Positions 17,101 through 28,419 of a stretch of 64,000 nt of DNA are shown in pieces; position 1 is the stretch's first letter, and every line of letters starts with the position of its first letter. Below the pieces are notes generated by a model that had not been told where the DNA came from, searched no databases, and saw only the letters and a program-made list of their open reading frames with translations. The DNA lies in assembly GCF_029931775.1 (NCBI RefSeq), contig NC_079318.1:78775614-78839613 (forward strand), written 5' to 3'. The position numbers and the translations under genes were made by a program. The stretch comes from Euleptes europaea (Eukaryota > Chordata > Lepidosauria > Squamata > Sphaerodactylidae).

Positions 17101-20100
17101 TCCAGACTAAATTTCCTGTTAACAGAAGAGGAGGTGCCCTTTCCACCAGTCACTCGTCTTGCTGCACACCCTACGTTTGCCTCTCATGTCATTCCTGAGG
17201 GTCTTTTATTTATTTCCTTTATTTCTGTCCTTTATGCTCGCGGACCAACAGGTCACGAGCAAAACAAATTCAATAAGCTTGGTAATACAGAGATAAACAC
17301 ACAGAAATACAAAATCCAGAATATACAGTTAGGACGTATCATTAAAAGTTCCCGAGGGTCTGCCATCACCACCGGGAGCAGCAGTGTGGGGAGATCAGTG
17401 GGCTTTAGAAATAAAGTTCTGTTCTGCTAATGGAAGTGCCCTCTGTAAGTAGAAAACTTAGTCAGGATCCAACCAGCTGTGCTTTCAGCTTCCGTGACCA
17501 GAGCTAGAAACAGAATTCCGGCCTAGATGGCCCTTAGTCTGCTAAGAGAGGCTTCCCCCTCCATTTACCCCTTGACCTAGCACCTTCCCTCCCTACTCAC
17601 ATACTGCCACTTGCACAGATCTGGGTCAAGGGAGGATGGCTGGCAGCTGGATGGTTGCATGAGAGAAACTAAGGCCACTGTTAAAGATTGGAGTGCAGGC
17701 TTACTGCAGGTCCGGAGCTGCAGAACACTCACCAATGGCCCTAGAGAGATTGAGGCCGCCGTTTACCCGGCCGTCCATGGTCACTTTCCCACCGGCGTTC
17801 TTTATTCTGGCCAGCTCCACCTCATCTTCGGGCTTGTGGTCGTAGGACATGTCGACGGCCTTGCCAGCTTCCGACACCACGCAGCGGGAGTCCCCGGTGT
17901 TGGCCACAATGAGCTGCTTGCCCCGGATGAGGGCGACCACCGCTGTTGTGCCGCTATCTGAGCCGGGCTGGAGACCAAGAAGGGCGTGAGACGCTCCCCA
18001 AATACGGGAGGGCGAGGCTGGCTGAAATGATGCTTCCTGCCACCAGGCCAAGAGCAGACAGCTGTTCTCCCCCCCCCCCACTATGCCCCCTGTCAGACAA
18101 TGCAGCCCATTTACCCTCTGTTTGCCAAGCTGCACTTCACATTGAGCGAGGGAAGCAAAGCTGCCTCAGGTGAGATCGTAACTTCTCTTGGCAACTATGG
18201 CAGAATTTCCCCCACCTCCCTCCCCCAACTACAGCACTGACCTTCTCCTCCTTTCCATCCATGCCTGCAAGCATCATGTCTTCATCTTCGTCCTCCTCCG
18301 CTTCTTCTGTGTCGTCCTCGTCCTCCTCAATTTCTTCTTCCTCGCTGCTGTAGCCGTCTTCATCCTCGCTACATTCCTAGCAGAAATGTGTTTCCACCCC
18401 AAAAACGATCAGACCGGGTGTAGAACAACCAGCAGGTCCGGAGGGAAGGGAGGAGGCCCTCTCACAAGGCCAACCAAGTTTCCTCCAGCCCAGAAAATAA
18501 TCAGACCGAGTGGAGGGCAACGGAAGGTCCTGGAGGCAGCTGATGGCTTTCCCACAAAGCCAACCAGAACTACCTGCCTGTCAACCAAGCAGCTGGGGTC
18601 CCAAAGCTCCCTCTCCCCACCCAACTGTGGAAGACCAAGACCCCTTCCTTTCCTTGCCAAACTGAAGCTAGAGGTTACCTCGCTATCCTCCTCCTCCTCC
18701 TCCTCCTCCTCTTCCGCCTCCTCGGATTCCTCCTCACTGTCCTCAAAGAATTTGGACTTGGTGGTTCGCTGGCTCTTGCTTGCAGAGGAGCAGGAAGGCT
18801 CAGCTTCACCTGCCGCAGGGGCTGTTCCCTCGGCTGCCTTTCTCGGGGGAGCGCTGGCGTCCCCTCCGCCAGCAGCATCTGGACCTGGGGAGGTGCTGGT
18901 GGTGGACTCAAGGCATAGCTTGCCATTTTTCTCCTCCTCCTGGCAATGCTTAGAGAGCTCCTCGGTACCCACCTCGCCATTCACACTCGGCTCCTCCCGT
19001 GCATCCTCTGGGCCCTGCTCACCACCTGGCGGCCCCAGCTTGCCCTTGACACAGTTCTGGCCGTAGCGAGTGAGCAGTTCCTCAATGGTCATTGTGGCCT
19101 CTTCATGAAGCAAGGCGGCCTCCTCGTTGTCCACTGAATGGATGAGGGGAAAGGGGCTCAGAGGAGCTGTGGCTCAGTGGTAGAGCATCTGCTTGGCATG
19201 CAGAAGGTCCCAGGTTCAGTCCCTGGCATCTCCAGTTAAAGGGACTAGGCAGGTAGGTGATGTGAAAGACCCCTGCCTGAGACCCTAGAAAGCCGCTGCC
19301 AGTCTGAGTAGACAATACTGATTTTGATGGGCCAAGGGTCAGATTCAGTATAAGGCAGCTTCATGTGAGTTTGATTGTCAATATCACATTGGGCTTCTCT
19401 CAGCCTTTTTCCCCTGGCTCAAATTTACAGAACAAATGCACCCCACACTCTACGCAGCATGTGAACAACATGCTGTCCACTCCATAAGAACATAAGAAAG
19501 GCCCTGCTGGATCAGACCAAGGCCCATCAAGTCCAGCAGTCTGTTCACACAGTGGCCAACCAGGTGCCTCTAGGAAGCCCCAAACAAGACGACTGCTACA
19601 GCGCCATCTTGCCTGTGTTCCACCGCACCCAAAATAATAGGCATGCTTCTCTGATACTAGAGAGAATAGGTATGCAGCATGACTAATATCCATTCTAACT
19701 AATAGCCATGAATACCCCTTTCCTCCATGAATATGTCCACTCCCCTCTTAAAGCCCTCCAAGCTGGCAGCCATCACCACATCCAGGGGCAGGGAGTTCCA
19801 CAATTTAACTATGCGTTGTGTGAAAAAATACTTCCTTTTATCTGTTTTGAATCTCTCACCCTCCAGCTTCAGCAGATGACCCTGCGTGCTAGTATTATGG
19901 GAGAGCAAGAAAAACGTCTCCCTGTCCACTCTCTCCAAACCATGCATAAATTTATAGACCTCCACCCTCCTCCCCAAAGCAGAGATATCCTTTCCCATAC
20001 AATGCAGGAGCTGGGGACACCCAAGAACTTGCAAGCACCCATTATTCCCTGAGCTGCCTTCTATTTGGTCCAACCAATCCTGTATTGTCTACACTAAGGC

Positions 20101-23100
20101 CCAAAAGAGACACAGCCTTTCGCAGTTGGAAATACTGAGACTACGGGGGGTTTAAGTTAAGCCAGCATCTTGTGTTTATAGAGACACAGCTCTGGTCCCA
20201 CTTGTGCATGAAAGAACATGGGCCACTTCACTGGCAGGCTCTGAATCCCAGTGGGGTAGAGCTGCTCCCCCCTTCTGATTCTGTGCAACAGGACCTCCCC
20301 ACCCACACACTGATCCTACAGAGATATTTTGACTTCACTGTCAGGTCACCCATGACTGGGCATCAAGCTGCTGCTTTGCTCACCGTCATCTTCATCAGCC
20401 ACCTTCTCCTCCTTCTCCTCTCCATCTTGTCGGGGCCGCCCTGCCATCAGCGACAGCTCCTTGATCACCTCCTCAGTCGTCAGCTTGGCATCAATGGCCA
20501 AAAAGGCATCTTCGAGGGCCTAGAGGCAGAACAGCGAAGAGAGCCTTGTGTGTCAAGGCAGCAACTACATGGAAAACAGCTTTGGAGAACAGCCCAGTGC
20601 AATTAACGGCACGATTCCTTTGAGTCCCCAGAAGCATCTCAATACCCTTAGAAACCATTTACAGACTCAACTATAAGGAGCAGACTATGCAGTCTAGGGG
20701 GAATGGTGGGAGGTGCTGAAGCAGGTTTCTAGCCAGGGTTGAAGACAGAGTGCTAGACTCACACCTTTACTCTGATCCTGCCAAGAAGGACTTGTATTTT
20801 CTTGAAGTCTTACTGCTGGCTTTGTTTACGTTTTGTTGGGACTGCAACAGCACCATTTTGACTGATAGCCAAAAAATGCCTTAAAGGGGTTGTGCACTAA
20901 GCCAGCACGAGACAATTCTTATTTTAAAGTGCAACTTGGCTATGCTACTCCAAACTCAGGGAACAGGTTTATTTTTATTTATTTATTTCTTCAAATACTG
21001 TCGGTCTGCCTTTCTCTTCATTCTCAACGGCTCAAGGAGGATCATATTGCCACCCAAAATCAGCACTAATAAAAAAACAAAAATGACCTGTGCTGAGTGA
21101 TAGGTAATAAATCAGCAAAAAACAGCATGATGACTCAATATCAAGAATATAACAACACAAATGCCAATGTAACCAATTACTAACAAAAATACAATACTAA
21201 TAGGCACAAATAAGAAACATCCAGCAGATGAACAGGCAATCTGCAACCAGAGCAACCGGAAGCAGTCCACAAAGTAGTCCAAAATTACTCAGCTGTGTCC
21301 GATAAACTCAGTTTGTGAATGACACAAAAAATGCTGAGCCTTGCATCTGAGTCTTGAAAACCATCATAGGCTTGATAAATAACAGAATAGAATGAGCTCT
21401 CCAGATGACAAAAACACATTTCGCCGCTAAAGCTTTATCAACCTGTATACTTCATCAATTAAGTGTAGACCACAGAGGGTTCAAAGGCTGTTTTTTGCTT
21501 GTTTATTACACAAAATCAGCAGGCAAAAAAAATTAACAGTACCAAGTTCACAAAGACAATGACGTAAGTGAAAAAGCCCCGGTTTGCAACAAACCAAAAT
21601 GGGGGACAACGAGGATTCACAGCCTTTGAGAAATATCAAGTTCTGCAAGTCAGCTAACCCCATTCTGCTTAGTTTCTATGTGAAAACTGCTATGGCTGAA
21701 GCCACTTGAAAGCTGCCCCTTTGAAGAAAAGAAAGTCACAATTTAGAAGCAAGGCAAAATTGGTAATGCAGGGGCTCAAAGATTCTCTGAGCTATTATGT
21801 GGCTCAGATTCTGGTGTCAAGCCCCACAATTTGGCCCCACTCTGGCATAGGTATAAAATTCATAAAACAAAATTTACCACAGATTAGGATGGCTAGCAAA
21901 TTAATCAAATATGGTCCTAAATAAAAGCGTCTTCAACTGCCTCCTAAAGATTGAATGTGAGGGAGCCAGGTGCACCTCCCTGGGGAGGTTGTTCCATAGT
22001 TGTGGGGCTGCCACTGAAAAGGCCCTTTCTTGTGTACCCACCAAACAAATTTCTTTGATAGATAGGACAGTCAAGAGGACCTCTCCCTGTGATCTTAATT
22101 CCTGGGCAGCAACATACGAAAGAGGTCTAGAACTTCTAAAAATAACTGTCTCACTATGCAAGTCTGGAAGAGTTCAATGCCCAGCTCCTTTGGCCATAAC
22201 ATCTGCAAAATGGTAAGTAGAAGCTGCTAGAAGTACAATGACCAGATGGCCCTCGGAAGATGCTGTTGGATCAAGCTCTTCAGCCTTACCTTCTGTAACT
22301 TGCCTTCCTTGTATGCTTTCTGGTCCTTGATGATCTCTGGGAGATACTTGGCACAGTATAGAGCAACCTCTTCCCCTAGATTCCAGGAAAGAGCAATCAA
22401 AAGTCTGTTTGCCCTAGCCCCAACCCACAGCCAGAGAGGAAAGGAAATGCCTCAACTAGGTCAAAGGCAGCTTGCTGATCACACAGGTAATGAGACCACT
22501 TCTTCACTAAAGTGCGCCAAGAATCACACTGTATACCCAATTAACAGGGGACAACCAGACAGGCTGCCCGGACTAATGAAATTGGCTAAGCCCAACAAAA
22601 GCCAGTGGACACGGCACAAGCGTCTGTGGCCACTGACCCTGACATCTCCTTTGCAAGGGGTGGGGATGGAAAAACAAAACACAGCACAAGAGCACAGCAG
22701 TGCAAGATTAGTCCAATGCAAGTTGGCCTCAGTTTGAATGGGAAGATGCCGTACTCTTCCCTCCCACTGCCACCACATGCTCACCAGCCCCCTCTTACCA
22801 TCCCCAGCAGACTCAACAGCAGAATTAAATGCAGATGGTCCCAGGTTCAATGTCTGGAATTCAGTTAAAGGATCTCAGGTGGTATAGGCTGGGGAAAGGC
22901 ATTTCTCTCCCCAAAGTCCAGAGAGCAGTACTGGCTACAAGGCCCAATGGCTTTACTCTGCCTTAGTCAGTCTGATATTTGGATCCTTCTACTGTTATGG
23001 TGATTTGTATTTATTGATTTATCAAATTTATAATCCACCCTCTCCAGCCAAGGCTAGGCTCAGGGCGACTCACATAATTATATAATTTAAAAAACAGTTA

Positions 23101-25862
23101 AAACAGTAATTAAAAATAGCTCATACAATAATATTATTCTGATGCGCGACTAGTGTGATATATAGGCCACAGAACAGCCTGCTGTATTCCACATTCCCCA
23201 AACATAACAATTCGAGGGGGCGGAGAGGCTGTGCAGGGTAGGAAGGCCAGCATTGATGGAAAAAGAAGTAGCTGGCCTCAACCATAGGCCTGGTGGAATA
23301 GCTCTTGCCTTACAGGCCCTGCGGAAAACCCAAAGGTCCTGCAGGGCCCTGGTCTCACTAGAGAGGCTATTCCATCAGACAGGGGCCAGGGCAGAGAAAG
23401 CGCTGGCCCTGGTCGAGGCCAGCTGGACACTCCTTGGGCCAGGGACCACCAGCAGATTTGTGTTTGAAGATCTTAATGTTCTCTAGGGAGCATACCAGGA
23501 GAGGTGGTCCCGCAGATACGAAGGTCCCAGACCATATAAGGCTTTAAAGGTCATCATCAGCACCTTAAATCTGATCCAATACTCCAGGTGGAGCCAGTGC
23601 AGTTGGTAAAGCACTGGCTTAATATGTGCCCACAGTGGGGTCCCAGTAAGGACCCTTGCCAAGGCGGTCTGCACCAGCTGGAGCCTCCAGATCAGCATCG
23701 AGGGAAGCCCCACGTAGAGCAAGTTGCAGTAATCTAGTCTGGAGGCGACCATTGCATGGATCACCGTGGCCAAGTCAGGGTGGAAGAGGTAAGGCGCCAA
23801 CCACCGGACCTCGCCGGAGATGGTAAAAAGCCATCCAGGCCATGGCTGTGACCTGTGCCTCCAATGACAGATCACATCCAAAGAGTGCTCATTAATGGTC
23901 CCTCATCTTCTTACAGAGAGGCGACAAGTGGAGTGCCTCAAGGATCTGCCCTAAGGCCTGTGTTGTTCAACATCTTTGTAAATGACTTGGCTGAAGGAAT
24001 AGAGGGGATGCTCACTAAATTTGCAGATGATACTAAATTGGGAGGGGTAGCAAATACAGTAGAAGACAAAGTCAAGACACAGGATGACCTTGACAGGCTG
24101 GGAAACTGGGCTAAAACTAACAAAATTAATTTCAACAGAGATAAATGTAAAGTTCTGCATTTAGGTAGGAAAAATCAAATGCATAATTATAGGATGGAGA
24201 AGACTTGTCTTGGCAGCAGTACATGTGAAAAGGATCTAGTTTTATTAGACCATGCCCGGAATGTAAGTCAGCAGTGTGATGCGGTAGCTAAAAAGGCAAA
24301 TGCAATTTTGGGCTACATCAACAGAAGTATAGTGTACAGATCACGCGAATGATGGCGTCACTTTACTGTGCTCTGGTTAGACCTCACTTGGACTATTGTG
24401 TTCAATTTGGGACACCACGGTTTAAGAAGGATGTTGACAAGCTGGAACATGTCCAGAGGAGGGCAATCAAGATGACGAGGAATCTGGAGACCAAGTCCTA
24501 TGAGGAAAGGTTGAAGGAGCTCAGTACATTTAGCTTGGAGAGGAGACGGCTGAGGAGTTATACGATAGCAGTCTTCATAGTATTTGGAGGGCTGTCACAG
24601 ACGATGGAGCAGAGTTGTTTTCTGTTGCCCCAGAAGGTCGGACCAGAACCAATGGGTTGAAATTAAATCAAATGTTTTTGGCTAAACATTAGGAAGAATT
24701 TCCTGACAGAGTGTTTCCTTAGTGGAACAGGCTTTCTCAGGAGGTGGTGGGCTCTACTTCTTTGGAGGTTTTTAAGCAGAGGCTAGATGGCCATCTGACA
24801 GCAATGCTCATTCTGTGAACTTAGGTAGATCATGACAGGGCGGGCAGGAAGGGATGAGTCAGTGCTCAGCTCTCATGGCCCCTTCTTACATGCCCAGGGT
24901 AATGCCAATTGCCACTTTGGGGTCAGGAAGAAATTTTCCTCCAGGGCAGATTGGCCAAGGGATCCTGGAAGTTTTTTGCCTTCCTCTGGGCATAGCACAG
25001 GGGTCCCTGGGGGAACGAGGGGGGGTAGTTGCACATTTCCTACGTTATGCAGAAGGTTGGACTAAATGACCCTTGAGGGTCAGCTCTATATTTCTGGATA
25101 TGTGCATGTACACCTCTATTTTTGGCCCCCAAGATACTGCTGTATATGTCCAACAGCTATTTGTACCAAGCAAGCACTATTCCCTAGGATCTTTTACCTC
25201 CATGACCATCATAGACGGAGAACATCGCCGTCTCGCTGTCCAGGTCAGGAATGCAATTGTGTGCGTCCTGAAAGAGAGGGCAAAATCATCAAATGGGGGA
25301 AAGCTGCAATTTAAGCATGGGGAAGATCAAAAAAGCAGGCAAGGAACAGCTGTCATGCATGCTAAAAGTATGGGGGGCACCTTTCCAAACAGGAATGCTT
25401 CAGGAGTTACCACAGACCTTTTGAACAGAACAGGCAGCAACATTTAGCACCTGGTGTAGCCCCTCCCCTCCTCACGTGGAACAAATCCCTCGGGATTCTA
25501 GGGTCAAAACCACTGCCCTGGCTTCTTCTAGATGCCCACAAAAACTAAGGAAACCTCGACCAGCCTCAGGCTGGGGATAAGGCAGTGGAAGCGGGTCAGG
25601 CTCCCGAAGGGAAAGCAGTGGCCAGAACCGGGCGAAAAGCAGGAGGGGTCCCAGTATCTGCAACACTGTGGTAGATGGGAGAAAATCCGGAGCGGGGAGA
25701 GCCCGGCTAGCCGGCCACGCCCCCTCCCCCTCCTTTCCTCACCTCCATGGAGACCCGCCAGCCTTGCATGGCGCTGTAGCCGAAGTACAGCGGGCGCGGC
25801 CCCGACCCGCCGCCGTCCCCCGAGCTTTTGGTCGTCCTGGGCTGCGAAAGGTAGGCCCCCAT
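14167..25862 (-). CDS. PPM1G: PPM1G, Mg/Mn-dependent protein phosphatase 1G (PP2C gamma)
   Basis: Ten coding exons (5' to 3'): 25862-25743, 25267-25198, 22375-22290, 20519-20384, 19133-18679, 18376-18242, 17967-17733, 16736-16607, 15780-15678 and 14364-14167 (TAG). All phases fit; 555 codons against 546 residues in human. The start [10 protein letters not shown] keeps the N-myristoylation glycine. Metal-binding motifs of the PP2C fold are intact: MEDAH (exons 1/2), YDGHGG (exons 2/3), [10 protein letters not shown] and [10 protein letters not shown] (exon 7), CDGIW (exons 8/9) and [10 protein letters not shown] (exon 10). The catalytic domain is split by a long acidic insert (exons 5 and 6). 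The C-terminus is a basic nuclear signal (KRKLED, then SKKAKQD). The enzyme is a nuclear Ser/Thr phosphatase linked to spliceosome and histone dephosphorylation. It appears fully functional. Confidence 0.97.
14365..15174. other. PPM1G intron 9, unassigned part
   Basis: I recognise no repeat or exon between exon 10 and the 5S SINE. Confidence 0.4.
15175..15380 (+). repeat. 5S rRNA-derived SINE with BovB-like tail
   Basis: The head copies 5S rRNA: CAGATCTTGTCAGACCTCGG, AAGCTAAGCAGAGTCTGCCC, TGGTTAGTGTTGGATGGGAG. The body continues AGAAGAAGGCACTGGTGAAC. The tail GGTTGCCATAAGTTGGCTGC, then CAGCACTTTCCACC, resembles the BovB 3' end at 3665. It lies in PPM1G intron 9. Confidence 0.85.
15960..16299 (+). 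repeat. CR1 LINE 3' end
   Basis: Has TCTCTTTAAGTATTTGAAGG, GAGGTGGTGAGCTCCCCCTC and the tail CCTTCCAACTCTATGATTCT. Diverged, in PPM1G intron 8. Confidence 0.8.
16364..16545 (-). repeat. tRNA-Ala-derived SINE, family A (old)
   Basis: Reversed copy running from CTGCCTTACACTGAATCAGA to GAGCCATGGCCCTTCCCC, with many changes. It ends about 60 bases from PPM1G exon 8. Confidence 0.75.
16737..17732. other. PPM1G intron 7
   Basis: At 17205-17330 is an A/T-rich LINE/SINE-like tail (ttttatttatttcctttatt). The rest holds nothing recognised. Confidence 0.35.
18242..19133 (-). other. PPM1G: PPM1G acidic insert (exons 5 and 6)
   Basis: Exon 5 ends in a long Glu run encoded by GAG/GAA repeats (plus strand ctcctcctcc at about 18685-18735). 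It is followed in exon 6 by [20 protein letters not shown]. This is the family's histone-binding acidic region. The codon run is a trinucleotide microsatellite and so likely varies in length between individuals. Confidence 0.85.
18404..18575. repeat. degenerate tandem duplication, unit about 97 bp
   Basis: GATCAGACCGGGTGTAGAAC at 18407 recurs as AATCAGACCGAGTGGAGGGC at about 18500, followed in both by a GGTCC/GGTCCTGGAGG stretch and CACAA(G/A)GCCAACCA. This duplication makes up most of PPM1G intron 5. Confidence 0.65.
19161..19368 (+). repeat. tRNA-Ala-derived SINE, family A
   Basis: Well-kept copy in PPM1G intron 4, from GGAGCTGTGGCTCAGTGGTA to AAGGCAGCTTCATGTGAG. It starts only about 28 bases from the acceptor of PPM1G exon 5. 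Confidence 0.85.
19488..20073 (-). repeat. CR1-clade LINE 3' end with TTCTTATG tail
   Basis: The minus-strand frame reads [17 protein letters not shown], then [19 protein letters not shown] and [10 protein letters not shown], the C-terminus of a CR1-like ORF2. The 3'UTR ends CCTTTCTTATGTTCTTATG. It is the reference copy for the split element at 3356-4118. Confidence 0.8.
20520..21900. other. PPM1G intron 3, unassigned part
   Basis: Includes a tttatttatttatttcttca tail at about 20970 that looks like a reversed LINE/SINE end. Otherwise A/T-rich without recognised elements. Confidence 0.35.
21905..22165 (-). repeat. L2-clade LINE C-terminal fragment
   Basis: The minus-strand frame includes [20 protein letters not shown] and [10 protein letters not shown], the typical end of L2/Rex-type ORF2. 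A fragment only, in PPM1G intron 3. Confidence 0.65.
22825..22990 (+). repeat. decayed SINE remnant, family A-like
   Basis: GCAGATGGTCCCAGGTTCAA followed by CAGTTAAAGGATCTCAGGTG resembles the B box and body of family A. The tail half is barely recognisable. Confidence 0.45.
22998..23880 (-). repeat. L2-clade LINE 3' portion
   Basis: The minus-strand frame has [38 protein letters not shown] and [20 protein letters not shown], the classic L2 C-terminal region. Its 3'UTR extends leftward to about 22998. It abuts the CR1 copy that begins at about 23882 on the other strand. Confidence 0.8.
23882..25095 (+). repeat. CR1 LINE, RT core to 3' end
   Basis: The longest CR1 copy here. The frame includes [20 protein letters not shown] and the catalytic FADDTKL motif, then [36 protein letters not shown] and a 3'UTR with AGATCATGACAGGGCGGGCA. 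5'-truncated, in PPM1G intron 2. Confidence 0.85.
25268..25742. other. PPM1G intron 1
   Basis: GC content rises toward the CpG-rich first exon. No repeat or second gene is evident. Confidence 0.4.
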
Positions 25863-26300
25863 GGCCGGCCGAAGGGAAGGACCAGGCCCCGCCAAGCGGG
25901 ACGAGGGGAGAGGAGGGAAGGAGGAAAGGAGCGCACGGCGGCGGCAAAAGCGGACCGAGCGAGAGGAGGAGGGAGACCGGGAGACGGAACCGGAACCAGA
26001 CACCAGAGAGTCCCCACCGGGAGGAATGAGGGGGACCGGAAGACGAGGCTAGCGAGCTGCAGCCGGAAAGGGAATCGCTAGAAGGAAACAAAGACCCTGG
26101 CCATAGAGGCACGCGCGGCCTACTGGCCGAGCGATTACCTAGAAAGGATGACCGGAAATGGATAGTTGAAAAAAAAAACTAGGAAGTAGTGAGAGGATTG
26201 GGCGTGACAAACCATAGAGCTGCGTCGAGGGAGTGGCGGACTTGCGCGCGAGCCAGCTTGACGTTGGTTGCCAAGCAACGGGGAAGGCCTCGAAGTGGGA
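25680..26300 (-). promoter_or_regulatory. PPM1G: CpG-rich PPM1G promoter and 5'UTR
   Basis: Many CpG dinucleotides surround and precede the ATG at 25862 (read leftward). No TATA box is obvious. The transcription start cannot be fixed from sequence alone. An RFX-type X-box lies at 26267-26279. Confidence 0.6.
26267..26279. promoter_or_regulatory. RFX X-box-like motif
   Basis: GTTGCCAAGCAAC fits the RFX consensus GTNRCC-N(0-3)-RGYAAC with one spacer base. It lies about 400 bases upstream of the PPM1G start codon. Confidence 0.45.
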
Positions 26301-26410
26301 TCGAGGCGAATGTAAACTGCCTGCCGGCTGAGGGAGGAAGAGGTGCGGAATTCAGCGTGGGCAGGGAGGGCTACTCCGCACATACTCAGAGGCATTCTTC
26401 CCCCTTCTTG

Positions 26411-26853
26411 TAGGTTATCCGGGCTGTGTGACCGTGGTCTTGGTATTTTCTTTCCTGACGTTTTGCCAGCAGCTGTGGCAGGCATCTTCGGAGGAGTAAC
26501 GCTGAAGGACAGTGTCTCTCAGTGTCAGGAGTGTAGGAAGAGTAATATATAGTCAGAAAGGGGTTGGGTTTGAGCTGAGTCATTGTCCTGCAAAAGTATC
26601 AAAGGTAATGTGCTAATCATTGTCATGTTTACTTTGATACTTACAGGACAATGATCAGCACATTACCTTTGATACTTTTGCAGGACAATGACTCAGCTCA
26701 AACTCAACCCCCTTCTGACTATATATATTACTTTGACACCGAGAGACTTACCTTCAGTGTTAATCCTCTGAAGATGCCTGCCACAACTGCTGGCGAAACA
26801 TCAGGAAAGAAAATACCAAGACCACGGTCACACAGCCCGGATAACCTACAAGA
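26411..26853. repeat. palindrome of two head-to-head repeat copies, probably Penelope-like
   Basis: The left arm starts TTATCCGGGCTGTGTGACCG. The right arm ends with its near-exact complement, CGGTCACACAGCCCGGATAA. The arms are about 200 bases each and include TTTCTTTCCTGACGTTTTGC and, on the other side, AGTATCAAAGGTAATGTG. They meet near 26613-26650. Family assignment is tentative. Confidence 0.65.
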
Positions 26854-27139
26854 ACGGATGAACTCTGACCGTGAAAGCCTTCAACAATATTCTTCCCTCT
26901 ATTCAGCCTGCAATTATAGAGGAGGCGCTGAAATAGCAATGAGACCCTATGCACTGGGAAAATATATTATTTCTGTATTCATTCGTTAGCTTCCTTTAGA
27001 TCAAGCCTGGAAATCTCTGCACAGTGATTCAGTTCGACTTACTTCAGAGTAAACATGCCTAGGATCAGATTGAACGAACGGCAACGTCTGGAGACAATCC
27101 AAACATCAACAATACCCAGAATGCCTTTATTCAGAAGAA

Positions 27140-27375
27140 TGCCAAGGAGTAGAATCGCAACCAACTCATGGCAACCCATGAGATTTGATACTGGATTTGG
27201 GGGAGCTCTGTTTTTAAAAAAACAAAAACCCTGAGGATCTGTGTAGATCTGGCTTTTACTTTTTTCCATGGTTTGCCTTCCTCTAAATAGCAACCCCAGT
27301 CTTCCCTGGTGGTCTCCCATCTAAGTGGCTGCCCCAGCTAAGCTCCCAAACCCTGACTTTTAAGTTAAGCTGGCC
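27140..27375 (-). repeat. old 5S rRNA-derived SINE
   Basis: On the minus strand: AGCTTAGCTGGGGCAGCCAC, GATGGGAGACCACCAGGGAA, GGAAGGCAAACCATGG, then a tail with GTTGCCATGAGTTGGTTGCG. It is a more diverged copy of the element at 15175, reversed. Confidence 0.65.
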
Positions 27376-27506
27376 TATCCAGGCTGCTGCTTTTATTAAA
27401 CCCAAATAAAAAATAAAAAGACTGAGAGCAAGAGAACATGACTGCAAGCTGAATGTTAAACCCAAATACAACTTATCAAAACAAAATCCAATCAAGCCTG
27501 CTATTC

Positions 27507-28408
27507 ACATTTACATACTGTTCCTCTACTTAAAGACCGATGGATTCACATTCTAGCTGTATCTGAAGAAGTGAGCTGTGGCTCACAAAAGCTCATACCC
27601 TACCAGAAAATATTTTTGTTAGTCTTTAAGGTGCTACTGGACTCTTGCCCTTTTTGACAGCTAGAATGTGGAGTCCATCTATCCTTAAGTAGAAAAGAGT
27701 AAATTCACACACCCAATGGCAATAGCATGTAAATGGCAATAGCAGATAAATGACATTAGCAGGCGTGATTGGATCAAGTGTGAATGGCAGAGGGGTAGTT
27801 GGTGTGGAGAAATCAGCATTGGTAATGAGACAGGAACCCCAAGTCCCTATTGAATCCAGGAGAATGCATTGTCTTGAGCTTCATTATTAGTTGTACTTCA
27901 GCAGTCTCTTTTTCTAATCTTTTGAAACCCCTTTGTAAGAGAACGGTTACTCTTAAATCAGCAACTGAATTTCCTGGAAGGTCAAAAACCAGTGGGGGAA
28001 CATTTTAACCTTCCAGGACATTCAGTTGCTGATTTAAGAGTAGCAGTTCTCTTTCAAAGGGATATTAGAGACTGCTGAATTACAACTAAGAATGATGCCC
28101 AAGACTATGTGTACTCCTGGACTGAATACAGACCTTGGATTCATGTCTCATTACTAATCCTAATTTCTCCATGCCTACTACCCCTCTGCATATCACACCT
28201 AGTCCAATCACGACTGCTAATGTCATTTACTTGCTTTTGACATTTACATACTATTGCCATTGGGTGTCTAATTCACTCTTCTCTACTTAAGGATATAAGG
28301 ACTCACATTCTAGCTGTATCTGAAGAGGTGAGCTGTGACTCACAAAAGCTCATACCCTACCAGAAATTTTGTTAGTTTTTAAGGTGCTCTTGGACTCTTG
28401 TTCTTTTC
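27507..28408. repeat. Penelope-like cluster: one direct tail plus an inverted pair
   Basis: A plus-strand tail copy (27507-27656, TCTAGCTGTATCTGAAGAAG to GGTGCTACTGGACTCTTG) is followed by a minus-strand copy (27657-27995). A plus-strand copy (about 28005-28408) then repeats the same tail. The inner arms pair over some 300 bases around AAATCAGCAACTGAAT. Near 28005 the plus strand can be read HFNLPGHSVADLRVAVL, resembling the GIY-YIG-side region of Penelope-like elements. Old and broken. Confidence 0.6.
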
Positions 28409-28419
28409 AACTCTTTTGT

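Noticed and set aside
18188-19066. 292-residue open frame on the plus strand across the PPM1G acidic exons
   Set aside because: It is the antisense of the Glu-rich coding exons; Ser-rich low-complexity text is expected when GAG repeats are read backwards, and no splice or family support exists.
25528-26112. Long open frames on both strands around PPM1G exon 1
   Set aside because: High GC content makes stops rare. Only the minus frame starting at 25862 matches PPM1G.
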